Source: a virus
Reading direction: 5' to 3' (one strand)
Length of the DNA stretch: 59,303 nucleotides
Virus record (IMG/VR): IMGVR_UViG_3300008266_000155
Span: 1-59,303 of that record
Positions 40,586 through 48,490 of the stretch are shown here, one piece after another; the stretch's first letter is position 1; each line of letters begins with the position of its first letter. Position numbers and translations under genes: made by a program. The notes under the pieces were generated by a model. That model was not told where the DNA came from and did not search any database. It saw only the letters and a list, made by a program, of their open reading frames with translations.

Positions 40586-41140
40586 ATGGGCACCGCCAGG
40601 AACATCGACGAGCTGAACAACGTGGTCGACGCGCTTCTCGACCGTATCAGCAAGAGCGACGCGACGTTGGAGCGCATCCAGCGCACCATCGTGGAGATCG
40701 AACAGCGGCTCGACGCGCAGACGAAGGCGCGCGCAGCGCTCGAGATGAGGATCAACGCCGTCCATCCCCGCCCGCTGGATCCGGCGCAATGGACGCAAGA
40801 GCAGATTGCCGAGTTCACCGCGGCGGCGGCCACCATGAAGCCAGCGCCGCTCACCCGCATCCTGCCAAGCGGCGCGACCGCTGACGTCTACCGCGCCATG
40901 CGCCGCGACCTCCCGACCGACCAGACGCGCATCGTCGCGCTCGCCAGTTACGACGACGTCCGCAGCAAGCCGTTCGCCGAGCTGCCATCGCCCAACACCA
41001 TCCGCCACCTGCCGTCAGGCGACCACGCCCTGCTGATCTCGCACGGTGACGAGCTGGAGCTGATCGGCATCGTGCCCGGGAACCAGACGCTGACCGAGCA
41101 CGCCATGCGCACCGCCGTCCAGCGCTGGTTCGGCCGATGA
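40586..41140 (+). CDS. Coiled-coil protein, unknown
   Basis: 184 residues from ATG 40586 with GGAAG upstream. Residues 1-60 are a long coiled coil (NVVDALLDRISKSDATLERI, then QRLDAQTKARAALEM). The C-terminal half is globular (ALLISHGDELELIGIVPGN). No family recognised. Overlaps the next gene by 4 bases. Confidence 0.6.
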   Translation: MGTARNIDELNNVVDALLDRISKSDATLERIQRTIVEIEQRLDAQTKARAALEMRINAVHPRPLDPAQWTQEQIAEFTAAAATMKPAPLTRILPSGATADVYRAMRRDLPTDQTRIVALASYDDVRSKPFAELPSPNTIRHLPSGDHALLISHGDELELIGIVPGNQTLTEHAMRTAVQRWFGR

Positions 41141-41409
41141 GCAGGGCGGCGCAGATCCGCGCCCTGTTCAAGGAAGGCGCGACCTACAGCCAGATCAACC
41201 GGCGCCTGGGCGACGTGACCAAGGACGAGTACGAGGCAGCCGTCAGGATCCTGCGCATCGTGATAGGCATGAGCGTGCGCGCGAAGCGCGCAGCAGCGAT
41301 CGTCGACCGTGACGAGCTGCAGGAGGCAGGCATCGAGCCGATTGATGTCATGTTCACCAAGCCGCTGCGCGCAGGCCGGCGGCGAAGCCGCGAGGAGGAA
41401 GACGCATGA
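41137..41409 (+). CDS. Small basic DNA-binding-like protein
   Basis: 90 residues. Begins RAAQIRALFKEGATYSQINR, a helix-turn-helix-like stretch, then a helical basic middle and RRRSREEEDA end. Possible regulator. Overlaps the next tiny gene by 4 bases. Confidence 0.5.
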   Translation: MSRAAQIRALFKEGATYSQINRRLGDVTKDEYEAAVRILRIVIGMSVRAKRAAAIVDRDELQEAGIEPIDVMFTKPLRAGRRRSREEEDA

Positions 41410-41477
41410 TCGTCATGGAGCCCGCGCTGTGGCTGCTGATCGGCATCATCATCGGATTGGTATGGGGCAGCCTATGA
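41406..41477 (+). CDS. Tiny single-pass membrane peptide
   Basis: 23 residues, almost entirely one membrane helix (ALWLLIGIIIGLVWGSL). The ATG overlaps the upstream stop and its own stop overlaps the next ATG; this double coupling argues that it is translated. Function unknown. Confidence 0.45.
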   Translation: MIVMEPALWLLIGIIIGLVWGSL

Positions 41478-41743
41478 GCGACAACATTATCCCGATCCAC
41501 GGCAACCATGTGCCAGGACAGCCGGTCGCGGACATCGTTGACATGCTGGCCGATATGCTGATCCGCGCGCAGAAAGGCGACATCACCGCGCTCGCGGTGG
41601 TCGAATACAACAGCGCCAGCGACGTCACCGCGACGCACTGGTCTGGCATCGGCGGAACCCGGCATCCGCTTGGAACCGGAATCGCCATGCTGCAGCACCG
41701 ATACATCGCTGGCATGCTCGAATGTGGATGCAAAAGGTCATGA
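41474..41743 (+). CDS. Small unknown protein
   Basis: 89 residues from ATG 41474. A helix (DIVDMLADMLIRAQKGDI) is followed by beta strands (TALAVVEYNSAS) and a Cys-rich end (LECGCKRS). The pattern is common in small phage proteins without known role. Confidence 0.55.
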   Translation: MSDNIIPIHGNHVPGQPVADIVDMLADMLIRAQKGDITALAVVEYNSASDVTATHWSGIGGTRHPLGTGIAMLQHRYIAGMLECGCKRS

Positions 41744-42075
41744 GCATCAGGATCACAGACGACGAGCTGGCCGCGTTCCAGGCCGAGTGCCCGAGCGCGG
41801 CCAAGGTCACGTTCGACGACGATGACTGGTACGGTCATACCGCCATCGGCGTCACCTTTACCGACGGGCGCCAGCACGGCGCCATGTTCGCCGCTGCATG
41901 GAACGCCCGCGCGCCCAAGGACGAGCGACGAGCCGCAATGCTCAAGCGCGCGGCTCACATGCTGCTGGAATGGTGGGAGCGACCCCGCCCCGCCCCGGCC
42001 CCAATCACACTCACGCCGCAGGCGTCGAAATTTTTCGGCGACAATATCCCACCCCAGGAGGGACATGGGCCATGA
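41740..42075 (+). CDS. Small unknown protein
   Basis: 111 residues from MSIRITDDELAAFQ, with an acidic DDDDWYGH stretch and a helical middle (RRAAMLKRAAHMLLEWWERP), then a Pro-rich tail. Coupled at both ends by 4-base overlaps. No family recognised. Confidence 0.55.
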   Translation: MSIRITDDELAAFQAECPSAAKVTFDDDDWYGHTAIGVTFTDGRQHGAMFAAAWNARAPKDERRAAMLKRAAHMLLEWWERPRPAPAPITLTPQASKFFGDNIPPQEGHGP

Positions 42076-42218
42076 TTAACCTCTGGTTCGGGCGCATCAT
42101 CGTCGCCTGTCTGCCTTTCCTCGCCTTCGCAGGCATCGTTCTGGCCCTGATTGCCGTCTCTCTCGTGTTCGGCTTCTCCAACTATACCCATAGCTGGAAT
42201 ACAGGCCCAACATTCTGA
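42072..42218 (+). CDS. Small membrane protein
   Basis: 48 residues with one or two hydrophobic helices (IIVACLPFLAFAGIVLALIA, VSLVFGF). Overlaps the upstream gene by 4 bases. Unknown role. Confidence 0.5.
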   Translation: MINLWFGRIIVACLPFLAFAGIVLALIAVSLVFGFSNYTHSWNTGPTF

Positions 42219-42332
42219 TAACGTTGACGAAACGCCGAGCCCCGGCACAATCAGAGATGGGATGTGATGGGATAAGCGCCCCGCATGTCCCTGGCAGGCC
42301 CCATGTTCTTCCAGCGCGACGAGGATGAAGCA

Positions 42333-42542
42333 ATGAGCGCGACGAAGCTGACGGCGAAAAGCCCGCGAGTTCTCAAAATGCTTCGGAGGTTCGAAGCCCG
42401 CAAGAGCCTGCCGGATATTGACGCTTTGGGCGCATGTTTTGATCTTGGCTTGCTGAAAAATCTCGGCACTGGCGACAGTCAGAATTGCCAGTGGGAAATT
42501 ACTGACGCCGGCCGCCGCGCCCTCTCCGAGGGGGATGCGTGA
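42333..42542 (+). CDS. Small unknown protein
   Basis: 69 residues from ATG 42333 (GAGG 8 bases upstream; an ATG at 42285 would add 16 residues). The end (CQWEITDAGRRALSEG) resembles the wing of small winged-helix proteins. The stop overlaps the next start by one base. Confidence 0.5.
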   Translation: MSATKLTAKSPRVLKMLRRFEARKSLPDIDALGACFDLGLLKNLGTGDSQNCQWEITDAGRRALSEGDA

Positions 42543-42742
42543 TGGGGAAGGTGACGAGACGAAAAGCGCCGAGCAAACGGCGAATCCTTGCGCGTCTGGC
42601 GCTGGGACGAATTACCCCGATGTCGCACCTCATTCGGCACGACTTGGACAGCCAAGAAACGATTGATCGCTTTGGTCTTTATCTCGACTTCAAGCGCGAG
42701 GTCGTGTGCCGTTGGAGCGCCGCCCTCACTCAAGGAGACTGA
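42542..42742 (+). CDS. Small basic protein, unknown
   Basis: 66 residues, very basic N-terminus (GKVTRRKAPSKRRILARLAL). Base composition is less GC-rich than the neighbours. No family recognised. Confidence 0.5.
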   Translation: MGKVTRRKAPSKRRILARLALGRITPMSHLIRHDLDSQETIDRFGLYLDFKREVVCRWSAALTQGD

Positions 42743-42743
42743 C

Positions 42744-43280
42744 ATGTCCGATCTTGTAAGCTTGGATGACGTGAAGGGGCTGTGCGAGAGATTGTTGTTT
42801 GAGGCGGAGGCCATGCACCTCGCGATTACCGGCGAGGCCGTAGAGGGTACATTCCACGCCTACAACTGGTCAGATAAGCCGCACCGTGTGGTCTATGACG
42901 CGGTTAGGCTCATCCGCGAAGCCGCCACCGCCCTCACCTCCCTATCAAGGGAACTCGCTGCCGAGGCAGAGCGGGATGAGGCGCTGACGCAGCTTGGCGA
43001 CGAAACGCGCGACTATGACGGCGGCTACGAAGCCGGCGCGGGCGACATGGCCGCCGCATCGGACGCGGCGCTTGCCCGCGCCCTCGCCGCCGAAGCCGCG
43101 TCCCTCGCAAAGGACGAGAGGATCGCTGATCTGGAAAAGGCGCTGGAGCCGTTCGCGAGAGAGGCCGACAACGCCGGGGGCCTGGTTCTCGGCCCTGATA
43201 CCGACGACTGGACGCTGAACCACCATAAACTGACGCTCGGTGACATTCGCCGCGCCCGCTCAACCAAGGAGCAGCCATGA
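42744..43280 (+). CDS. Unknown helical protein upstream of terminase
   Basis: 178 residues with AAGGAG before the ATG. Mostly helical, Ala/Glu-rich (residues 60-150), containing DYDGGYEAGAGDMAAASD and a C-terminal DDWTLNHHKLTLGDIRRA. Overlaps the small terminase gene by 4 bases. No family recognised. Confidence 0.6.
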   Translation: MSDLVSLDDVKGLCERLLFEAEAMHLAITGEAVEGTFHAYNWSDKPHRVVYDAVRLIREAATALTSLSRELAAEAERDEALTQLGDETRDYDGGYEAGAGDMAAASDAALARALAAEAASLAKDERIADLEKALEPFAREADNAGGLVLGPDTDDWTLNHHKLTLGDIRRARSTKEQP

Positions 43281-43924
43281 CCGAGAAGCGGCTGTCGAAG
43301 CGCGAGGAGCTGTACGTCGCGGCCCGGCTCGAGGGCGCCAACAAAACGCAGGCAGCCATCAAGGCGGGCTATGGCGCGAAGAACGCGCACAAGGAGGGCT
43401 GGAAGCTTGAGCGCAAGCCGCACGTCTTGGCAGCCATTCAGGCGGTCAGCCGCCGCGCGCTCGAACAGGCAGGCGTCACGCGCGAGCGCGTCGTCGCCGA
43501 GCTGGCCGCGATCGGGTTCGCCGACATCCGCAAGGCAGTGAAGTGGGGCAATATCCCGACGGTCACCGGCGAGACGGAGGACGGCGAGCCGATTGTCACG
43601 CACGCCAACGACGTCGCGCTCGTCGATTCCGACAAGCTGGACGCCGAGACGGCTGTCGCAATTGCGGAGGTGAAGCGCGGCCAGGACGGCGCCATCTCGA
43701 TCAAGATGCACTCGAAGCTGTCGGCCCTGCAGGAAATCGTGAAGGTGATGGGCTATGCTGACGAGGGCCACAACCCACCCCCGGTGCCGCCGGCCGCGCC
43801 GCAGGTCCACAACCACCTGCATTTGCACCAGCAGATCCGCGACGAGCGGCGCACGGCCCTGATGGAGATATTCGGCGATGCTCTCAGCGGAACGGTTACC
43901 GCAGACAAGACTGGCGGCGATTAG
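43277..43924 (+). CDS. Terminase small subunit
   Basis: 215 residues. Residues 1-60 carry the DNA-binding signature of the Terminase_2 family (LSKREELYVAARLEGANKTQ, then AAIKAGYGAKNA and KPHVLAAI). The middle oligomerises (VTRERVVAELAAIGFADIRK) and the end is His/Pro-rich. It recognises phage DNA for packaging with the large subunit encoded next, which it overlaps by 47 bases. Confidence 0.85.
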   Translation: MTEKRLSKREELYVAARLEGANKTQAAIKAGYGAKNAHKEGWKLERKPHVLAAIQAVSRRALEQAGVTRERVVAELAAIGFADIRKAVKWGNIPTVTGETEDGEPIVTHANDVALVDSDKLDAETAVAIAEVKRGQDGAISIKMHSKLSALQEIVKVMGYADEGHNPPPVPPAAPQVHNHLHLHQQIRDERRTALMEIFGDALSGTVTADKTGGD

Positions 43925-45461
43925 GTTCTACGCCGACGTCGAAGACGCGGCCGCGCAGCGCGGGCCCGACATCGTCCGGTTCGCCCGGCGCTGGCTGGCG
44001 CGCAACGACCTGTTCTACCTGCTGACCGTGCTGTGCAGGCGCAAGGATCTCAACCGCGACTGGCTGTTCGATCGGTGTCGCGAGGTCTTCCGCGAGCCCA
44101 ACGGCCGGCTCGATCTGTGGGCGCGCGAGCACTACAAGTCGACGATCATCACGTTCGGGCTGCTGCTGCAGGACATTCTCGCCAGCCACGGCGAGGATCC
44201 CGAGCAGCGCTATGACGGCCGCGAGGTGACGATCGGCATCCTCTCGTTCAGCAAGCCGAGCGCGAAGGGCTTTCTGCGCCAGCTCAAATACGAGATGGAA
44301 TCGAACGACGAGCTGAAAGCGCTGTTCGATGACGTGCTGTGGTCCAACCCGCAGCGGCAGGCGCCGAAATGGTCCGAGGACGACGGCCTGATCGTCATCC
44401 GCAAGACCAACCCGAAAGAGGCGACAGTCGAGGCGCATGGGCTGGTCGACGGCCAGCCGGTCGGCAAACACTTCTTCATCATCAACTACGACGACGTCGT
44501 CACGCAGGATAACGTCTCGCCCGAGATGATCCTCAAGACGACGCAAGCCTGGGAGCTGTCCAACTCGCTCGGCACCGAGGGCGGCCACAAACGCTACATT
44601 GGCACGCGCTACGCCATGTTCGACACCTATCGCACCATGATCGAGCGCGGCATCAAGCCGCGCATCCACGCCTGCACCAGCGATGGCACGGAGGACTGGA
44701 CCAAGTCAGTGCTGATGAGCCCGGCCACCCTCGCCGAGAAGCGCCAGCTCCAAGGGCCGTACACCTTCGGCGCGCAGATGCTGCTGGATCCGACCGCCGA
44801 CAAGCAGCAAGGGTTCAAACAGGAGTGGCTGGACTATTGGCCGGCGTCCGAGCTGTCGAACCTCAACCGGCTCATCCTCGTCGACCCGGCCGGCTCGAAG
44901 AAGCGCAAGACGAACGACTACACGACCATGTGGGTTCTCGGCCTGGGCGGCGACCGCAAGGTGCGCGTTATCGACGTCGTGCGCGATCGGCTCAATCTGG
45001 TCGAGCGCCAGCGCATGCTGTTCACCCTGCACCGGACGCACCGGCCCTACTTCGTCGGCTACGAGCAATACGGCCTGCAGGCGGACATCGAGCACCACAA
45101 GAGCATCATGGAGCGCGAGAATTACCAGTTCACCATCACCGAGCTGGGCGGCTCGCTGGACAAGCACAGCCGCATCACCCGGCTCGTCCCATGGTTTGAG
45201 CGCAAAGACATCCTGCTGCCCGAGCGCGGCGTCGTGCGCACCGACTATGAGGGCCGGAGCCACAACCTGATCCGGACGTTCATCGAGGAAGAGTACGAGC
45301 CCTTCCCGACCGTGACGCACGACGACATGCTCGACGCCCTGTCGCGCATCGCGGATCCCGAGGTGCCGCTGACCTTCCCGGTCCCCAAGGAGGAGACGAC
45401 GGCGAAGTGGATGGAGGAGCTGATGGCCGAGGGCGAAGAACGGGATTGGATGACAGCATGA
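43878..45461 (+). CDS. Terminase large subunit
   Basis: 527 residues. ATPase: degenerate Walker A WAREHYKSTIIT at about 81-92; Walker B FFIINYDDVV near 196-205. Nuclease: LILVDPAGSKKRKTNDYTTM around 330-350 gives the first metal-binding Asp, and THDDMLDALSR near 492-502 gives the last acidic pair. It drives DNA into the procapsid and cuts it. The degenerate Walker A is normal for many podovirus terminases. The stop overlaps the ATG of the broken gene that follows. Confidence 0.92.
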   Translation: MLSAERLPQTRLAAIRFYADVEDAAAQRGPDIVRFARRWLARNDLFYLLTVLCRRKDLNRDWLFDRCREVFREPNGRLDLWAREHYKSTIITFGLLLQDILASHGEDPEQRYDGREVTIGILSFSKPSAKGFLRQLKYEMESNDELKALFDDVLWSNPQRQAPKWSEDDGLIVIRKTNPKEATVEAHGLVDGQPVGKHFFIINYDDVVTQDNVSPEMILKTTQAWELSNSLGTEGGHKRYIGTRYAMFDTYRTMIERGIKPRIHACTSDGTEDWTKSVLMSPATLAEKRQLQGPYTFGAQMLLDPTADKQQGFKQEWLDYWPASELSNLNRLILVDPAGSKKRKTNDYTTMWVLGLGGDRKVRVIDVVRDRLNLVERQRMLFTLHRTHRPYFVGYEQYGLQADIEHHKSIMERENYQFTITELGGSLDKHSRITRLVPWFERKDILLPERGVVRTDYEGRSHNLIRTFIEEEYEPFPTVTHDDMLDALSRIADPEVPLTFPVPKEETTAKWMEELMAEGEERDWMTA

Positions 45462-45739
45462 TCGACCACTGAAAGCGCATCCTCTCGAGGATGATGGACG
45501 AGCGGGCGCAGGCGGCGAAGGCCGCCATGTTCTATCTCGACACGATCAACGACATCGAGTGGGTTTACAGGGACGCGCCGGGCGTGAGCCGGAAGCGCAA
45601 CCGCTTCATGGTTCGGCTCGCCTGCTAGGCACAGGGCAGCGCCCGCCGGCTGCATGCGGAGATCGAGGAGCTGCGGCGTAACCCGCTGGGATCGACCGCC
45701 CCGATCTTGTCGACAATCGGCGGATCGGATACCACTTGA
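45458..45739 (+). pseudogene. Small gene with two in-frame stops after the terminase
   Basis: The ATG overlaps the terminase stop (ATGA), as in intact pairs here, but codon 5 is TGA (45470-45472). The frame then stays open through KRILSRMMDERAQAAKAAMF and IEWVYRDAPGVSRKRNRFM to a TAG at 45626-45628, and again to TGA at 45737-45739 (RRLHAEIEELRRNPLG). Without the two stops it would be 93 residues, Arg/Glu-rich and helical, like small proteins between terminase and portal in other phages. The sense on both sides of each stop suggests recent decay. Confidence 0.55.
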
Positions 45740-45805
45740 TCGCCGGCTTCGGCCGGTTGCCCTCCTTGGGCGTTTCCTCCCTAAACTTTCGGACCTATTC
45801 GAGCA

Positions 45806-45837
45806 CCCGCCGGCCCCCGTGGCTGGCGGGCTTTTCG
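45806..45837 (+). terminator. Rho-independent terminator after the terminase block
   Basis: A 10-bp stem (CCCGCCGGCC with GGCTGGCGGG, one G-T pair), loop CCCGT, then CTTTTCG. It lies in the gap 45740-45964, which holds no other gene I can support. Confidence 0.8.
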
Positions 45838-45964
45838 TTGTGCCGCCCGGTCTTCCGCGCGTGCAAGATCCTGATCGGCGCTCGAGCTGCGATCTTGCGA
45901 AAATGCCGGTTCCACGGTAAGCCCGATGCTGCAGCCTCCCATCAGCGCGCCGAGGGCCACACCC

Positions 45965-46186
45965 ATGTCCATGTCATCCGCCGAGTATGACGCCGTCTTC
46001 GGCACCGCCTGGCACGTCAACGGCGAAACCATCAAGGAGCGGCTGGTCTACACGACCTATGCCGGCGACCCGACCAACAACATCACGCCCAAGTTCATCG
46101 GGCAGGAATGCTTCGACACGACGAACGCAGCCTTCTATCAGGCGACGTCGCTGCTGGCCGCCGGCTGGAAGAAGCTGACGCCCTAA
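45965..46186 (+). CDS. Small head-associated protein, unknown
   Basis: 73 residues, ATG 45965 with GAGGG upstream (a second ATG 6 bases on). Tyr/Thr-rich beta pattern (RLVYTTYAGDPTNNITPKFI, then ECFDTTNAAFYQATS), resembling small decoration or carbohydrate-binding-like modules. First gene after the terminator, in the structural region. Confidence 0.55.
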   Translation: MSMSSAEYDAVFGTAWHVNGETIKERLVYTTYAGDPTNNITPKFIGQECFDTTNAAFYQATSLLAAGWKKLTP

Positions 46187-46221
46187 TCGACCGCCCGCCT
46201 CTCGCATGAAGGAGGGCCGCC

Positions 46222-46587
46222 ATGCTGCGCCCGGAAGACCGGCCATTCGAGATTGGCAAGATCGACGCCGTCATTGCCACCGGCGCGTCCGAATCGGCGA
46301 TCGTGGATCTTGGCGGCCTGCATCTGGCCGCCATCCTGATGCCAGCGGCGTGGACCGCCGCATCAATCACCATCCTCACCAGCTACGACGGTGCCAATTT
46401 CTTCCCGGCCTACGATAGCGCGGGCAATGAGATCACGCTGACCGTCGCAGCCAGCCGCCTCGTCGTCATGGATTTCAGCCAGACGATCGCGCTCGGCAAC
46501 CACATCAAGCTGCGCAGCGGCACCTTGGCGCTACCCGTCAACCAAGTCGCTGCACGCACCCTGTCGCTCATCCCGCGGAGCTTCTGA
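46222..46587 (+). CDS. Putative virion protein, beta-rich
   Basis: 121 residues with a strong AAGGAGG. Nearly all beta strands (DAVIATGASESAIVDLGGLH, ITILTSYDGANFFPAYDSAG), a jelly-roll-like pattern seen in decoration or fibre proteins. Overlaps the next gene by one base. Function inferred only from fold style and position. Confidence 0.6.
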   Translation: MLRPEDRPFEIGKIDAVIATGASESAIVDLGGLHLAAILMPAAWTAASITILTSYDGANFFPAYDSAGNEITLTVAASRLVVMDFSQTIALGNHIKLRSGTLALPVNQVAARTLSLIPRSF

Positions 46588-46736
46588 TGATCCGTTCGGC
46601 TCTGCGGCGGGCCGCGCTGATCGGCACTATCAAGCCCGGGTTCGTCGACGACATCGAGCTTGTCGCGCCGGCCCTCGATTTCACATCACCCGACAACTCA
46701 TCGCTCTTGGCGCTGCGGTCGATAGGGATCGGCTGA
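46587..46736 (+). CDS. Small unknown protein
   Basis: 49 residues, basic start (MIRSALRRAALIGTIKPGF) and a neutral tail. Starts in TGATG overlap and ends one base before the next ATG, so it is probably translated. No family recognised. Confidence 0.5.
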   Translation: MIRSALRRAALIGTIKPGFVDDIELVAPALDFTSPDNSSLLALRSIGIG

Positions 46737-46737
46737 C

Positions 46738-48273
46738 ATGGCCCAAATCAAAGTCGTCGATGCCCTGGGCGTTCAAAAAGACGCCGCGCTTGTCACCGGC
46801 ACGGGCGTCGCGCTCGCCGCCGAATCGCTGCCGGTTGTCCTGGCGTCCGATCGCGCGGTCACCATCGCCGGCTATGACGCTGGCGACGACATGCTCAAGA
46901 TCAAGAGCATGCAGAAAAAGTGGCGCGACAGTTTCACCCGGCCGCTGACCGACCAGTGGGACGTCACGCTGTCAGGCGGCATGACGGCGGTCAACTCTGC
47001 CGGCCAGCTCACGATCGCGAGCGGCACGACGGCGGCGGCCTATGCCGAGCTGCTGACGAAGGAGACGTTCACGATCCCCTTCCGCGCCATGTTCGGCGTC
47101 CTGAACACGCGCAACGCGAACAACCACCACATCCTCGAGATCGTTTCGGTCGACGCTGTCACCGGGATCCCCGACGGCAAGCACTGCATCCAGGTGGACA
47201 TCGGCGGCGCAGCGTCGATGACCGCGACGCAGATGCTCTACTATGTGCAGAATGGCGGGCTTGTGCCGCTGGCATCAGCCGCGGCGACGATCGTCACCAC
47301 CGCATCCTATTCGGTCATCGAGCTGGAACCGTTCAGCGACGAAGCCTACTTCCATTCGCGCGCCATCGACGCCACGACGGGCCGCTCGAACAGCTACGTT
47401 CGCCACCAGCAGATCCCCGACCCGAGCGCCGTCTACAAGCTGCGCATCCGGTCGATGAATCACGCCGCTTGGCGAGCCATCACAGGCGCCGTCTCCGGTA
47501 CCGGCGGCGTCATCCGCCTGACATCGACTGCGCACGGCTACACGGGCACGCCGACCGTTTGGGTTGAGGCGCTGAACGGCGTTCTCAATGGCGCCGCCGA
47601 GGTTCGCGGCAATTATCCCATCACCGTCGTCGACGCGAACACCATCGAGCTGACCGGCACGACCTTCGCCGGGGCCTATGTCACCGGCTCGGGCCGCGTC
47701 GCGCTCGGCGCCGCGCCGACGGCCGTCAACCTGCAGTTCCAGTTCATCAACTGCCAGGACTATGCCGAGCTGACCGCCGAGATTACGGCGGGCCGCGGCC
47801 AGTCCGTCGAGGGGCAGGCAATCGGCGCCCGCCTCGTCGCGGGCACATCGGCGATCGGCTCGGTCTCTGTAACGGGATCGGTCACCTCAAGCGTCACGGG
47901 CGGCACGGTCAGCCCGGTTGTGCCGGCCACTCCCTACATCCTCAACAGCGCCGCGAGTACCAATGAGGTTTTGATCCTCACAGGCACCAGCGGCCTGCAC
48001 GCCTTCTATGCGACGAACACGGGCGCAGCCGTGGCCTTCGTCAAGCTCTACAACAAGGCAACAGCGCCGGCATCAACCGACGTGCCTGCCATGATTATCC
48101 CGGTCCCCGCGGCCGTGTCGGGCGTTCCAGGCGTCGCGACGCTGCCGATCGGGTTCGCGGGTTTCCGCTTCGCGCTCGGGCTCGGGATCCGCATCACGGG
48201 CTTGGTCGCCGACAACGACACAACCGCAGTGGCCGTTGGTCAGGTCAAGGTGATGCTGTCGAGGACAATCTGA
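46738..48273 (+). CDS. Large beta-rich virion protein, possible head fibre
   Basis: 511 residues. The N-terminus resembles short fibre bases (VVDALGVQKDAALVTGTG). Residues about 60-240 form a jelly-roll-like domain (SFTRPLTDQWDVTLSGGM), residues 245-330 a second beta domain (RLTSTAHGYTGTPTVWVEA), and a Ser/Val/Gly repeat (SVSVTGSVTSSVTGG) leads to the C-terminal beta domain. Placed between terminase and portal, it may be a capsid appendage that touches host surface or mucus. That role is inference. Confidence 0.6.
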   Translation: MAQIKVVDALGVQKDAALVTGTGVALAAESLPVVLASDRAVTIAGYDAGDDMLKIKSMQKKWRDSFTRPLTDQWDVTLSGGMTAVNSAGQLTIASGTTAAAYAELLTKETFTIPFRAMFGVLNTRNANNHHILEIVSVDAVTGIPDGKHCIQVDIGGAASMTATQMLYYVQNGGLVPLASAAATIVTTASYSVIELEPFSDEAYFHSRAIDATTGRSNSYVRHQQIPDPSAVYKLRIRSMNHAAWRAITGAVSGTGGVIRLTSTAHGYTGTPTVWVEALNGVLNGAAEVRGNYPITVVDANTIELTGTTFAGAYVTGSGRVALGAAPTAVNLQFQFINCQDYAELTAEITAGRGQSVEGQAIGARLVAGTSAIGSVSVTGSVTSSVTGGTVSPVVPATPYILNSAASTNEVLILTGTSGLHAFYATNTGAAVAFVKLYNKATAPASTDVPAMIIPVPAAVSGVPGVATLPIGFAGFRFALGLGIRITGLVADNDTTAVAVGQVKVMLSRTI

Positions 48274-48479
48274 TGGCAACCTATAGCATCATCGAAAGCA
48301 ACGGCCCGTACACAAAGATCGTCGTCGCCTTTGGCGGTCACGAGTTCGAGCAGAACGTCATCTTGTCAAAGCCTGCCGAGCTGCAAGCCTACGCCGACGA
48401 TTACGAGGCAGAGTATGCAAAGCTGCCTGCATCTTCGGAAAACGCAAGCGGCGGCGGGCAAAACGAACAGGAAGGCTGA
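48273..48479 (+). CDS. Small acidic protein before the portal, unknown
   Basis: 68 residues: beta-hairpin start (MATYSIIESNGPYTKIVVAF), helical middle and a Gly/Asn/Glu tail. Starts on the last base of the upstream stop. Commonly found ahead of portal genes, but without a known role. Confidence 0.55.
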   Translation: MATYSIIESNGPYTKIVVAFGGHEFEQNVILSKPAELQAYADDYEAEYAKLPASSENASGGGQNEQEG

Positions 48480-48490
48480 CGAAACAGCAA

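Noticed and set aside
40474-40586. Earlier start for the coiled-coil protein (ATG 40474)
   Set aside because: It would overlap the upstream gene by 29 bases with poor composition, while ATG 40586 has a GGAAG at good distance.
45470-45628. Genetic code change (TGA as Trp or TAG as Gln)
   Set aside because: TGA is the main stop throughout and TAG ends other genes, so recoding would extend many genes into their neighbours.
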